The notes under the pieces were generated by a model. That model made no database searches. It was not told the DNA's origin and saw nothing but the letters and a program-made list of their open reading frames with translations. A stretch of 64,000 nt of DNA from positions 372,001 to 436,000 of the forward strand of contig NZ_FXTA01000005.1 in assembly GCF_900182645.1 (NCBI RefSeq), read 5' to 3'. The DNA is from Flavobacterium resistens. GTDB taxonomy: Bacteria; Bacteroidota; Bacteroidia; Flavobacteriales; Flavobacteriaceae. Position 1 is the stretch's first letter. Every line of letters starts with the position of its first letter. This document shows positions 8,149 through 16,542 of the stretch, one piece after another. The position numbers and the translations under genes were made by a program.

Positions 8149-9297
8149 ATGAATTATTTTTCTTCTGATTTTAAATTAGGAATATTAGGCGGAGGACAAT
8201 TAGGCAAAATGCTTTTGTTTGATACCAGAAAATTTGATATACAAACTTACGTTCTTGATCCGAGCGATGAAGCGCCGAGTAAAATTGCCTGTAACAAATT
8301 CTTTCAAGGTGATTTAATGGATTATGAAACGGTTTATAATTTCGGAAAACAAGTCGATGTTTTGACTTTTGAAATCGAATTGGTAAATCTTGAAGCTTTA
8401 ACGCAATTAGAAAACGAAGGTCTAAAAGTATATCCGTCTCCAAAAACTTTAAAAGGAATTCAGAATAAAGGTGTTCAAAAAGATTTTTACGCTAAAAACA
8501 ATATCCCAACCGCGCCTTTCGAAAGATTTGAAAATTTAGAAAATCTAAAATCTAAAATCAGCGATCTGAAATTACCATTTGTGTGGAAATGTACCGAATT
8601 TGGTTATGATGGAAATGGTGTAAAAATAGTTCGCCAAGTTTCAGATTTAGATACGCTTCCAAATGTAGAATGCATTGCAGAAACTATGGTTCCGTTCAAA
8701 AACGAACTGGCGGTAATTGTGGTCAGAAATCCATCCGGAGAAATGAAAACCTATCCTGTTGTAGAAATGGAATTTCATCCAGAAGCCAACCAAGTTGAAT
8801 ACGTAATCTGTCCTGCAAGAATTGACGAAAAAGTAGCCGAAAAAGCCAGAGCAATTGCTCTACAAGTTTCAGAGAATTTTAATCACGTTGGCCTTTTGGC
8901 TGTTGAAATGTTCCAGACTCAGGACGATGAAATTTTAGTAAACGAAGTTGCTCCTCGCCCACACAATTCTGGACATTATTCTATTGAAGCAAGTTATACG
9001 TCACAATTCGAAAATCATTTACGCGCTATTTTAGATCTTCCTTTAGGAAACACAGACAGTAAAGTTGCCGGAGTTATGGTAAATTTAGTAGGTGCCGAAG
9101 GTTTTTCAGGAGATGTAGTTTATCAAAATATTGAAACCATTTTAGGATGGAATGGCGTAACACCACATATTTACGGTAAAAAGCAAACGCGCCCTTTTAG
9201 AAAAATGGGTCACGTGACAATTGTGAATGAAGATATGCAGGAAGCAAGACGAATTGCTGAGGAAGTTAAAAATACTATCAGAGTGATTAGCGCTTAG
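8149..9297 (+). CDS. purK: 5-(carboxyamino)imidazole ribonucleotide synthase
   Basis: ATP-grasp enzyme of purine synthesis that carboxylates AIR to N5-CAIR with ATP and bicarbonate. The 382-residue protein shows the N-terminal GILGGGQLGKML dinucleotide-like loop, the ATP-grasp lysine in PFVWKCTEFGYDGNGV, and the metal-binding NEVAPRPHNSGHYSIEA segment. The start follows from the promoter at 8100-8131. purE follows after 90 bp, so N5-CAIR would be passed directly to the mutase; the pair is probably co-transcribed although the gap contains a short run of 7-bp words. Confidence 0.97.
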   Translation: MNYFSSDFKLGILGGGQLGKMLLFDTRKFDIQTYVLDPSDEAPSKIACNKFFQGDLMDYETVYNFGKQVDVLTFEIELVNLEALTQLENEGLKVYPSPKTLKGIQNKGVQKDFYAKNNIPTAPFERFENLENLKSKISDLKLPFVWKCTEFGYDGNGVKIVRQVSDLDTLPNVECIAETMVPFKNELAVIVVRNPSGEMKTYPVVEMEFHPEANQVEYVICPARIDEKVAEKARAIALQVSENFNHVGLLAVEMFQTQDDEILVNEVAPRPHNSGHYSIEASYTSQFENHLRAILDLPLGNTDSKVAGVMVNLVGAEGFSGDVVYQNIETILGWNGVTPHIYGKKQTRPFRKMGHVTIVNEDMQEARRIAEEVKNTIRVISA

Positions 9298-9343
9298 TAA
9301 TTAGTGATTAGTCGCAGTCACAGTTTTCAGTTCCCAGCAAAAA

Positions 9344-9364
9344 CTTGAAACTTTAAACCTGAAA
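9344..9364. repeat. Three 7-bp words between purK and purE
   Basis: CTTGAAA, CTTTAAA and CCTGAAA follow one another at 9344-9364. The same words recur in a longer array at 58454-58488. No inverted partner is present here. Confidence 0.5.
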
Positions 9365-9387
9365 CAAAACACAACAAAAATAAAAAC

Positions 9388-9873
9388 ATGAGCAAAGTAG
9401 CCATTATAATGGGAAGCATCTCAGACATGCCAGTTATGCAGGATGCAATCGACATATTAAAACAATTTAATGTAGAAGTTGAAGTAGATATCGTTTCGGC
9501 ACACAGAACACCGGAAAAATTATTCGATTTCAGCAAAAATGCACATACTCGCGGTATTTCGGTAATTATTGCGGGTGCGGGTGGTGCAGCACATTTACCA
9601 GGAATGGTGGCTTCAATGTCTCCGCTTCCTGTAATTGGAGTTCCTGTAAAATCAAGCAATTCGATTGATGGCTGGGATTCGGTTTTATCAATTCTTCAAA
9701 TGCCGGGCGGAGTTCCTGTAGCAACTGTAGCTTTAAACGGAGCAAAAAATGCTGGAATTTTAGCAGCACAAATCATCGGAAGTCATGATAAAAAAGTTTT
9801 AGATACTATTATTTCTTATAAAGAAGAATTGAAAGCGGCAGTTAATAAAGCTGCTGAAGGTTTAAAAAAGTAA
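9388..9873 (+). CDS. purE: N5-carboxyaminoimidazole ribonucleotide mutase
   Basis: Class I PurE, which moves the carboxyl group of N5-CAIR to give CAIR. The 161 residues include the N-terminal MGSISDMPVM loop, SAHRTPE with the catalytic histidine, the GAGGAAHLPGM segment and VPVKSS, as in class I enzymes. It works with PurK encoded just upstream. Downstream is a perfect 15-bp inverted repeat. Confidence 0.97.
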   Translation: MSKVAIIMGSISDMPVMQDAIDILKQFNVEVEVDIVSAHRTPEKLFDFSKNAHTRGISVIIAGAGGAAHLPGMVASMSPLPVIGVPVKSSNSIDGWDSVLSILQMPGGVPVATVALNGAKNAGILAAQIIGSHDKKVLDTIISYKEELKAAVNKAAEGLKK

Positions 9874-9876
9874 TTT

Positions 9877-9931
9877 CACAGAGATACACAAGGAAGACAC
9901 AGAGACACACAAATTTTTGTGTATCTCTGTG
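9877..9931. repeat. Hairpin of CACAGAGA-type words after purE
   Basis: CACAGAGATACACAA at 9877-9891 is mirrored as TTGTGTATCTCTGTG at 9917-9931 (perfect 15 bp). The loop holds a further degenerate copy of the left arm (about 9897-9911). A T-rich tail follows, so it may end the purKE transcript. Confidence 0.6.
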
Positions 9932-10001
9932 TTTTACTTTACGAAATAATCTGCATCGGAATTATTAACTAATCATTATAAAAATTTCTAAAAGAAAAAC
10001 T

Positions 10002-10009
10002 TAACTTTG
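10002..10009 (+). promoter_or_regulatory. -7 element (TAACTTTG) for the toxin-antitoxin pair
   Basis: An exact TAnnTTTG match 14 bases before the antitoxin ATG. No clear TTTG is seen at the -33 position. Confidence 0.5.
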
Positions 10010-10023
10010 GAAAAAAAGCAAAA

Positions 10024-10251
10024 ATGAACATTCAAACTTCTAAAATAGAACTTGCTAAAATTGTTTTAGACATCGATAATCCTGATTTAATTCAGGAAAT
10101 TGTGGAGTTCATTCAATCTAAAGAAAGCCTTTCTGAAGAACAAAAAAACAACATAAACGAGGCTATTTATTCTTTAGACAATAATCAAGGAATTCCTCAT
10201 GATGTTGTTATGGAAGAAACCAAAAATCGTTATTCAAAATATTTTAAATAA
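10024..10251 (+). CDS. Putative antitoxin of a RelE/ParE-type pair
   Basis: A 75-residue acidic, helical protein immediately before a RelE/ParE-family toxin gene. Its stop overlaps the toxin ATG by one base (TAATG), the usual translational coupling in type II toxin-antitoxin modules. I see no helix-turn-helix or ribbon-helix-helix motif; the C-terminal part (DVVMEETKNRYSKYFK) could be the toxin-wrapping tail. Assignment as antitoxin rests on position, size and coupling, not on a recognised family. Confidence 0.7.
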   Translation: MNIQTSKIELAKIVLDIDNPDLIQEIVEFIQSKESLSEEQKNNINEAIYSLDNNQGIPHDVVMEETKNRYSKYFK

Positions 10252-10538
10252 TGAATGTAATTTGGGCTCCACAAGCTAAACAAGACTTTTGGAACAACAT
10301 TGATTATTTAGAAGCAGAATGGTCTGAAAAAATTGCTCTTAGTTTTATCGAAAAAGTAAATACCACAATAGAACTTTTAAAAAATGACAATGTTTTATTT
10401 CTCAAAACAAATTATAAAAACGTTTATAAAATTGTCATTACCAAACACATTTCACTTTATTATCGTATCGAAAACACTAATTTAGAGTTACTTCGATTTT
10501 GGAATACTTTTCAGGATACGGAGAAATTCAAATTATGA
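10251..10538 (+). CDS. RelE/ParE-family toxin
   Basis: A 95-residue protein with the RelE/ParE fold pattern: an N-terminal strand (MNVIWAPQAKQDF), two helices (NIDYLEAEWSEKIALSFIEKVNTTIELL) and C-terminal strands containing YKIVITKHISLYYRIE and the terminal LLRFWNTFQD. The ALSFIEKV helices are typical of ParE (gyrase-directed), and the family also contains ribosome-dependent mRNA nucleases; the target is not decided. It is coupled to the upstream antitoxin gene by a one-base overlap. The module stands alone between purE and a peptidase gene, as expected for a horizontally moving cassette. Confidence 0.8.
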   Translation: MNVIWAPQAKQDFWNNIDYLEAEWSEKIALSFIEKVNTTIELLKNDNVLFLKTNYKNVYKIVITKHISLYYRIENTNLELLRFWNTFQDTEKFKL

Positions 10539-10574
10539 TTTTCTAATTTTATATTTTTAAATAGCATAAACAAT

Positions 10575-12602
10575 ATGAGCGTATTAACCCAATATTTCAA
10601 CACTAAACATAACACAGCGCCTTTTTCGCAAATTAAAATCGAAGATTATGTTCCTGCTTTCAACGAAGGAATTGCTTTGGCTAAAGCCGAAATCGATGCA
10701 ATTGTAAATAATCCGGAAGTACCAACTTTTGAAAACACGATTGTGGCAATGGATTATTCGGGCGATATTTTAGATCGTCTTTCTAGTGTTTTCTTCAATT
10801 TGAATTCGGCGGAAACGAATGACGAAATGCAGAAAATCGCTCAGGAAGTTTCGCCTTGGCTTTCAGAATTTGGAAACGATATTCGTTTGAATGCTGATTT
10901 ATTTGCGAAAGTAAAAGCGGTTTACGATCAAAAAGAAAGTCTGAATCTGAATCCGGAACAAACAACTTTATTAGATAAAAAATACAAAAGCTTTTCAAGA
11001 AACGGAGCGAATTTGCCAGAAGACAAAAAAAATCAATTAAGAGAAATCGACAAAGAATTATCGAAATTGAGTTTGCAATTTGGCGAAAACGTTTTGGCAG
11101 AAACCAACAACTTCGAATTGCATTTGACTGATGAAAAAGATTTAGCCGGATTACCAGAAGGAACAATCGAAGCAGCAAGATTATTAGCCAAAAATCAGGA
11201 AAAAGAAGGCTGGATTTTTACTTTAGATTATCCAAGTTATGTTCCGTTTTTAACTTATGCTGACAATCGTGAATTGCGTAAAAAAATGGCAATTGCTTTT
11301 GGTGCAAAAGCATTTCAAAACAATGAATTCAACAATGAAGAAAACGTTCTGAAAATTGCCAAGCTTCGTCATGAAAGAGCGAATTTATTAGGTTATAAAA
11401 CGCACGCACATTTTGTTTTGGAAGAAAGAATGGCCGAAAGTCCTGAGAAAGTTTTTTCTTTTCTGAATGATTTATTGGCAAAAGCAAAACCAGCAGCTCA
11501 AAAAGAATTTGCAGAATTGACTGCTTTCGCAAAAGAGTTAGACGGAATCGAGCAATTAGAAAAATGGGACGGCGCTTATTATTCTGAAAAATTAAAACAA
11601 CAGCTTTTTAATTTAGACGATGAAAAACTGAAACCTTATTTTCAATTAGAAAAAGTTTTAGACGGTGCTTTTACAGTTGCTAAAAAATTGTACGGATTAA
11701 CTTTTACGGAAGTTTTTGATATCGATAAATACCACGAAGAAGTTACAACTTATGAAGTTCGAGACGCTGAAAACAATTTAGTTTCGATTTTCTATGCTGA
11801 TTTCTTCCCAAGAAAAGGAAAAAGAAATGGTGCATGGATGACTTCATTCAAATCACAATATGTGAAAGACGGCGTAAACGAAAGACCTCATATTTCTAAC
11901 GTTTGTAATTTCACGAAACCAACAGAAACAAAACCTTCATTATTGACTTTTAATGAAGTAACAACTTTGTTTCACGAATTTGGACACGGTTTACACGGAA
12001 TGTTGGCAAACACAGTTTATCCAAGTTTATCCGGAACATCTGTTTATTGGGATTTCGTAGAATTACCAAGTCAGATTATGGAAAATTGGTGTTATGAGCC
12101 GGAAGCTTTGGCCTTGTTTGCAAATCATTATGAAACTGGAGAAATCATTCCGATTGAATATGTTCAGAAAATTAAAGAAAGTGCAAGTTTTCAAGAAGGT
12201 TTAGCAACATTGCGTCAATTGAGTTTTGGATTATTAGATATGGCTTGGCACGGGCAAGATCCAACAAATATTACTGACTTAAAAGCTTTCGAAACAGAAC
12301 AATTTGCCAATACACAATTGTATCCTGATGTAAAAGAAAATGCGATGAGTACCGCTTTTTCTCATATTTTCCAAGGCGGATATTCTTCTGGATATTACAG
12401 CTACAAATGGGCAGAAGTTCTAGATGCAGATGCTTTCGAATATTTCCATGAGAACGGAATTTTCAACGAAGAAATTGCAAAAAAATTCAAAGACAATGTT
12501 CTTTCAAAAGGAGGAACAGAACATCCGATGACTTTGTATAAACGTTTCAGAGGACAAGAACCGAAACCGGAAGCTTTATTGAAAAGAGCGGGATTATTAT
12601 AG
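10575..12602 (+). CDS. M3 family zinc metallopeptidase (oligopeptidase/dipeptidyl carboxypeptidase)
   Basis: A 675-residue cytoplasmic M3 peptidase related to Dcp and oligopeptidase A, which degrades short peptides. The zinc motif HEFGH (467-471, within TLFHEFGHGLHGML) and the downstream glutamate in VELPSQIMENW supply the ligands; the C-terminal substrate-binding region includes HIFQGGYSSGYYSYKW, typical of the Dcp branch. No signal peptide is visible in the predicted N-terminus, so cytoplasmic action is likely. It is monocistronic, ending at a good terminator. Confidence 0.93.
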   Translation: MSVLTQYFNTKHNTAPFSQIKIEDYVPAFNEGIALAKAEIDAIVNNPEVPTFENTIVAMDYSGDILDRLSSVFFNLNSAETNDEMQKIAQEVSPWLSEFGNDIRLNADLFAKVKAVYDQKESLNLNPEQTTLLDKKYKSFSRNGANLPEDKKNQLREIDKELSKLSLQFGENVLAETNNFELHLTDEKDLAGLPEGTIEAARLLAKNQEKEGWIFTLDYPSYVPFLTYADNRELRKKMAIAFGAKAFQNNEFNNEENVLKIAKLRHERANLLGYKTHAHFVLEERMAESPEKVFSFLNDLLAKAKPAAQKEFAELTAFAKELDGIEQLEKWDGAYYSEKLKQQLFNLDDEKLKPYFQLEKVLDGAFTVAKKLYGLTFTEVFDIDKYHEEVTTYEVRDAENNLVSIFYADFFPRKGKRNGAWMTSFKSQYVKDGVNERPHISNVCNFTKPTETKPSLLTFNEVTTLFHEFGHGLHGMLANTVYPSLSGTSVYWDFVELPSQIMENWCYEPEALALFANHYETGEIIPIEYVQKIKESASFQEGLATLRQLSFGLLDMAWHGQDPTNITDLKAFETEQFANTQLYPDVKENAMSTAFSHIFQGGYSSGYYSYKWAEVLDADAFEYFHENGIFNEEIAKKFKDNVLSKGGTEHPMTLYKRFRGQEPKPEALLKRAGLL

Positions 12603-12645
12603 ACTTTCTTAGATTATTAGACTTCTTAGACTATTAGATATTTTG

Positions 12646-12676
12646 AAACCGAAGCTTTCCTACTTCGGTTTTTTTA
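12646..12676 (+). terminator. Terminator of the M3 peptidase gene
   Basis: AAACCGAAG (12646-12654) and CTTCGGTTT (12663-12671) form a hairpin followed by seven T. Confidence 0.85.
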
Positions 12677-12734
12677 TTTGGTTTTACTTTAACTATCTTC
12701 GTATTTTTAAATCATAATCTTACAAATACAAGCC

Positions 12735-13394
12735 GTGAAAAAATATTTCAAAATAGCGCTTTATCTTGCAATTATTGGACTAATTGTAATTGTTTCTGTG
12801 AATTATTACGTAAAATCTTCAACTAAAACTAAGATTTATTATTCGGTAAAAAAGTTCCCAAAAAATGATGTCGGAATTATTTTTGGTGCGGGAATTAATG
12901 GAGATCAACCAAGCAAATATTTAAAAGATCGTCTGGATGCTGGGATTATGCTTTGGAAAGCAAAACGAATCAATAAAATTTTACTTTCGGGAGATAACGG
13001 ACGTGAAGAATATGATGAATTAACGGTTATGAAAAATTACTGTTATAATCATGGCGTTGATACAACAAAGATTTTCATTGATTACGCAGGTTTCGACACT
13101 TACTCAACAATGTATCGTGCCAAACATATTTTCAAGATTAAAAAAGCAACTTTAATTTCTCAGGAATATCATTTAAACCGAGCGATTTATATTGGGCAAA
13201 AATTAGGAATTAAATCGTCTGGATTTTCTGCAAATAATGGAGAATATTTAGGATATAATTATGTTCGGTTTAGAGAATACGGTTCAATTTTTAAATCGTT
13301 TTTTGATGTTTTGAGAAATCGTGAACCTCATTTTTTAGGTGGAGAAATTAATATTAACGGAGAATCTAATTATTCGAAAGAAGATAAACGATAA
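12735..13394 (+). CDS. SanA/YdcF-like (DUF218) membrane-anchored protein
   Basis: A 219-residue protein with one N-terminal membrane segment (about 5-25) and a periplasmic DUF218 domain. The core motifs are DVGIIFGAGINGDQPS, LKDRLDAGIML, KILLSGDNG and YDELTVMKNYC. The closest described relative is SanA (vancomycin permeability protein) and the ElyC/YdcF group, linked to envelope barrier function. The start codon is GTG at 12735; no ATG fits. It is flanked by two terminators and is therefore a single-gene unit. Confidence 0.82.
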   Translation: MKKYFKIALYLAIIGLIVIVSVNYYVKSSTKTKIYYSVKKFPKNDVGIIFGAGINGDQPSKYLKDRLDAGIMLWKAKRINKILLSGDNGREEYDELTVMKNYCYNHGVDTTKIFIDYAGFDTYSTMYRAKHIFKIKKATLISQEYHLNRAIYIGQKLGIKSSGFSANNGEYLGYNYVRFREYGSIFKSFFDVLRNREPHFLGGEININGESNYSKEDKR

Positions 13395-13429
13395 AAAAAG
13401 CCCGAAACATTTCTGTTTTGGGCTTTTTT
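13394..13429. terminator. Bidirectional terminator between sanA-like gene and antiporter gene
   Basis: A stem of GCCCGAAACA paired with TGTTTTGGGC (one G-T pair), extended by A-run and T-run on the two sides, beginning at the stop codon of the preceding gene. It serves two convergent genes. Confidence 0.85.
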
Positions 13430-13492
13430 AAAAAACTTAATGACAAAGAATAAAAATCTTGCTTCTTTGCTCTTGTTTCCATTTCTAGATCT

Positions 13493-14755
13493 TTACTCTT
13501 TCTCCAAAACCCTTTTTGCCAATTTCCCAACAGTCAGTCCTTGTACGACTATTGAAAACAGTACAACAATATAAGTTACCTCAAGTAACAAGTTTTTGTA
13601 TTCTCCTTCAGGCATTGAAAGTACCAAAGCAATAGAAACTCCACCACGAATTCCACCCCAAACCAAAACCATCAAAGAACCTTTATTATAAGCAGATTTG
13701 ATTCCGAAAAACTTAAATATATCGAAGAATTTCCATGGTAAAACTATAGACGTCAATCTTGAAAATAATACTATAAAAATAGCAACAACTCCTGTCAATA
13801 ACTGTTTGTCCAAATTTGGAAGCAATAATAATTCGAAACCTATAAATAAGAATAAAACTGCATTTAAAATCTCATCGATAAGTTCCCAAAACTTGCCAAG
13901 ATAATCTTTAGTTACTTCGCTCATCGCAACTTTTTTACCATAATTTCCAATAATCAATCCCGCAACAACCATTGCAAGCGGACTAGAAACATGTAAAGCC
14001 TGAGCGACTAAAAATCCTCCTGTTACAATAGAAAGCGTGATTAAAACAGAAACTTTATAATCATCAATTCTCTTCATAACCTTTGATGCAGTAAAACCAA
14101 AAACAGCTCCTAATAGAAGTCCGCCAATTCCTTCTTTTGCAAAAAGCCAGGCAATAGAACCAAAACTTACATCAAAAGTTGGATCCGTAGCCATTTTTAA
14201 AACAACGGCAAACATTACTACCGCTACTCCATCATTAAATAACGATTCGCCAACGATTTTGGTTTCGATTCTCTTCGGAACTTTCGCTTCTTTTAAAACG
14301 CCCAAAACCACAATTGGATCGGTTGGAGAAATTAATGTTCCGAAAACCAAACAAAATATATAAGGGATTTTTATTCCTAAAAGTGGCGAAATATAATAAA
14401 CCAACATCGAAATAATTAAAGCTGATAACACTACGCTTATTGTCGAATAAATCATAATTGGAACTTTCTGTTCTTTAAGATCAGAAATGTTTACATGCAG
14501 TGCGCCCGCAAATAAAAGAAAATTCAACATCGCTCCCATTAAGATTTCGTTGAAATCAAATTCTTTTATCAAATCAAAAAAATGTTTGGTCGTTGCGGGA
14601 AAATAAGAATCTCCCAAAAGGCGAATTCCAACAGAAACTAACATGGCAATAATCATGATTCCGATAGTTCCCGGAAGTTTTAAAAATCTTAAATTCAAAT
14701 AGGCGAAGAAAGAAGCCAATACAATTAGTATTGAAAATGTGTAGTATAATTCCAT
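13493..14755 (-). CDS. CPA1-family sodium:proton antiporter
   Basis: An inner-membrane cation/proton antiporter of 420 residues with about 12 hydrophobic segments spread evenly through the chain. The motif GTLISPTDPIVVLGVLKEA and the following GESLFNDGVAVVMF are the ion-binding and crossing regions of NhaP/CPA1 antiporters, with the two aspartates expected for exchange. There is no cytoplasmic C-terminal regulatory domain. It would expel sodium (or potassium) in exchange for protons. It is divergent from the GbsR operon. Confidence 0.92.
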   Translation of the reverse strand: MELYYTFSILIVLASFFAYLNLRFLKLPGTIGIMIIAMLVSVGIRLLGDSYFPATTKHFFDLIKEFDFNEILMGAMLNFLLFAGALHVNISDLKEQKVPIMIYSTISVVLSALIISMLVYYISPLLGIKIPYIFCLVFGTLISPTDPIVVLGVLKEAKVPKRIETKIVGESLFNDGVAVVMFAVVLKMATDPTFDVSFGSIAWLFAKEGIGGLLLGAVFGFTASKVMKRIDDYKVSVLITLSIVTGGFLVAQALHVSSPLAMVVAGLIIGNYGKKVAMSEVTKDYLGKFWELIDEILNAVLFLFIGFELLLLPNLDKQLLTGVVAIFIVLFSRLTSIVLPWKFFDIFKFFGIKSAYNKGSLMVLVWGGIRGGVSIALVLSMPEGEYKNLLLEVTYIVVLFSIVVQGLTVGKLAKRVLEKE

Positions 14756-14846
14756 ATAATTCGATTTTTACAAAAATAGCTGTATCATTATTTAATCGAA
14801 AATTTCAAGGGTTGAATTAACACAACTTTATAATTTGTTAAATAAG

Positions 14847-14889
14847 TTTCAAATATTTTTGAAAGTTTAAAAACTTTTACTTACATTTG
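14847..14889 (+). promoter_or_regulatory. Promoter and likely operator of the GbsR operon; leaderless start
   Basis: TTTG (14858-14861), 20-bp spacer and TACATTTG (14882-14889) match the consensus. The -7 element ends only 4 bases before the ATG at 14894, so the message would be nearly or fully leaderless. Two inverted repeats overlap the promoter: TTTCAAA/TTTGAAA (14847-14853 and 14858-14864) and AAAGTTT/AAACTTT (14862-14868 and 14871-14877). They are good candidate sites for autoregulation. Confidence 0.65.
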
Positions 14890-14893
14890 ATCC

Positions 14894-15397
14894 ATGGAAT
14901 TCAAAGAAGCAAAAAATAAGTTTGTACAAACCTGGGGAGCATTAGGTTCTCAATGGGGAATTAATAAAACGATGGCACAAATCCACGCTTTATTAATGGT
15001 CTCAAACGAAGCTGTTTCTATGGAAGATATCATGGAAGAATTGCAGATTTCGCGCGGAAATGCCAGCATGAACCTAAGAGCTTTAATGGATTGGGGAATT
15101 GTGTACAAAGAATTTAAAGCCGGAGAAAGAAAAGAATTCTTTACAGCCGAAAAAGATTTAGACGAATTAGCAGCAAAAATCTCCAGAGAGAGAAGCAAAA
15201 GAGAAATCAAACCTGCTCTTAAAATATTAAAAGAAGTTTCGACAATTGAAGCTAAAGATTCGGCAGAAGAAAAACACTTCGTCGATCAGACAACTAAACT
15301 TTATGATTTCGTTTTAAAAGCAGATAATATGTTAGATAAAATGACTGAATTCAACGAAAACTGGTTAGGAAAATTAGTCATCAAAATGATGAAATAA
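14894..15397 (+). CDS. GbsR/MarR-family transcriptional regulator
   Basis: A 167-residue winged-helix regulator of the GbsR branch of the MarR superfamily. The N-terminal FVQTWGALGSQWGINKTMAQ and the helix-turn-helix EDIMEELQISRGNASMNLRAL are characteristic, followed by the wing and a dimerising C-terminal helix. In Bacillus GbsR senses choline, but the flavobacterial members have unknown ligands. It heads a plus-strand operon of small membrane proteins, a DCC protein and a TIGR01777 protein, so it probably controls them. The promoter analysis supports the ATG at 14894. Confidence 0.92.
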   Translation: MEFKEAKNKFVQTWGALGSQWGINKTMAQIHALLMVSNEAVSMEDIMEELQISRGNASMNLRALMDWGIVYKEFKAGERKEFFTAEKDLDELAAKISRERSKREIKPALKILKEVSTIEAKDSAEEKHFVDQTTKLYDFVLKADNMLDKMTEFNENWLGKLVIKMMK

Positions 15398-15410
15398 AAA
15401 AATTTAATTA

Positions 15411-15436
15411 AAACTTTCATTTTTTTCTGAAAGTTT
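15411..15436 (+). promoter_or_regulatory. Inverted repeat between gbsR-like gene and membrane genes
   Basis: AAACTTTCA (15411-15419) and TGAAAGTTT (15428-15436) form 9-bp arms with an 8-bp spacer. The right part, TGAAAGTTTAAAAA, is also present at the regulator's own promoter (14860-14873). It may be an operator or an RNA hairpin; no T-run follows. Confidence 0.5.
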
Positions 15437-15453
15437 AAAAAGAATAGATAGTT

Positions 15454-15789
15454 ATGAAAACAATAAATTACCTTAATTACTTTTTTGTTGGCTTGCCACT
15501 ATTGCTTTGCTTTTTAGCAATAATAAACATCTCATTTATATATTTTGCAATGGTGTCATTAATTCTAACAGGATTATTTCAAATTACAGTTGCAATAAAA
15601 ATGATATGCAAAGAACCTCATAACAAACATCTTCAAATTTATACAATTAGTGTAATTCTATTTTTTCTCTTGGTCATAATGATTTATAAATTAGAATTAT
15701 ATCATTTCGTGAATTTCATAATCTTTGGCATCCCTCCATTTCTTGCAATTTATCTTTCTATAATAATTTATAAAAAGGCACAATTATGA
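15454..15789 (+). CDS. Small membrane protein, unknown function
   Basis: A 111-residue very hydrophobic protein with four predicted membrane segments (about 8-26, 29-49, 60-80 and 86-106) and short loops. I do not recognise the family. Its stop overlaps the next ATG by four bases (ATGA), so it is translationally coupled to the first of two paralogous membrane genes. It is the second gene of the operon led by the GbsR regulator. Confidence 0.75.
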   Translation: MKTINYLNYFFVGLPLLLCFLAIINISFIYFAMVSLILTGLFQITVAIKMICKEPHNKHLQIYTISVILFFLLVIMIYKLELYHFVNFIIFGIPPFLAIYLSIIIYKKAQL

Positions 15790-16139
15790 ACCTCAATATT
15801 ATTGGATATCTAATTTACCTCGGCATTACAACTTTCATCATTCTAAAAGTTGGGAAAATCTGCTATAAAAATGGGAATATATACGTCGCCGATTTAATTC
15901 CGAACCATGCTGAGATCTGCCAAAAAATAAATCAGGTTTTGCTTTTGGCTTATTATCTCTTGAATATTGGCTATTGCGCGATGACATTGATTTCCTGGCA
16001 AAAAATTATTTCTTCTACTCAATTGATCGAAACGATTTGTATCAAAACAGCTGTCATCATTTTTATTATTTCAATTCTACATTACCTCAACATTTTAATT
16101 ATAACTAAATACATCCAAAAATTAATTAATAAAAACTAA
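15786..16139 (+). CDS. Small membrane protein, paralogue 1
   Basis: A 117-residue membrane protein with three to four hydrophobic segments. The signature KICYKNGNIYVADLI, followed by an amphipathic stretch HAEICQKINQVLL and then YYLLNIGYCAMTL, aligns clearly with the next gene product (KTLFKNGKIFMLDIF, EEIAEATNKLF, FYLLNIGFALMIL). So the two are tandem paralogues of one family. Function unknown; a transporter or chaperone role cannot be decided. It overlaps the preceding gene by four bases and precedes its paralogue by five. Confidence 0.78.
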   Translation: MNLNIIGYLIYLGITTFIILKVGKICYKNGNIYVADLIPNHAEICQKINQVLLLAYYLLNIGYCAMTLISWQKIISSTQLIETICIKTAVIIFIISILHYLNILIITKYIQKLINKN

Positions 16140-16144
16140 ATATT

Positions 16145-16531
16145 ATGGAAACTACAAAAATCTTAATCGGATACGGAATTTACTTGCCAGTTGCTTTATT
16201 TCTAACTTATTATGTTTCTAAAACGCTATTCAAAAACGGAAAAATCTTTATGCTTGACATTTTTAAAGGCCGAGAAGAAATCGCTGAAGCAACCAACAAA
16301 CTTTTTGAAACCGGATTCTATCTTTTAAATATTGGTTTTGCTTTAATGATTCTTGAACTGCAATTAAACCAAGACAGTTATCAGGAATTAATTGAAAAAC
16401 TAAGTTATAAAATTGGAGGATTTTCTATTTATCTTGGTATCATGTTATTCTTCAATTTATATTTCTTTTTTAGAGGAAAAAGAAAAGCTAAAGAAGCGCA
16501 GCGAGAAGAAAGATTAGTTTTTACAGCTTAA
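16145..16531 (+). CDS. Small membrane protein, paralogue 2
   Basis: A 128-residue relative of the preceding protein. It keeps the KNGKIFMLDIF, REEIAEATNKLFE and FYLLNIGF elements and has a charged C-terminal tail (RGKRKAKEAQREERLVF) expected to face the cytoplasm. Paralogue 1 has a much shorter, basic tail. The conserved middle segment lies between two membrane helices and is the part most likely to carry function. The DCC gene follows after 11 bp. Confidence 0.8.
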   Translation: METTKILIGYGIYLPVALFLTYYVSKTLFKNGKIFMLDIFKGREEIAEATNKLFETGFYLLNIGFALMILELQLNQDSYQELIEKLSYKIGGFSIYLGIMLFFNLYFFFRGKRKAKEAQREERLVFTA

Positions 16532-16542
16532 ACTTGAAAATC

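Noticed and set aside
9344..9387. Purine-responsive riboswitch between purK and purE
   Set aside because: Only short 7-bp words are present; no aptamer core is seen.
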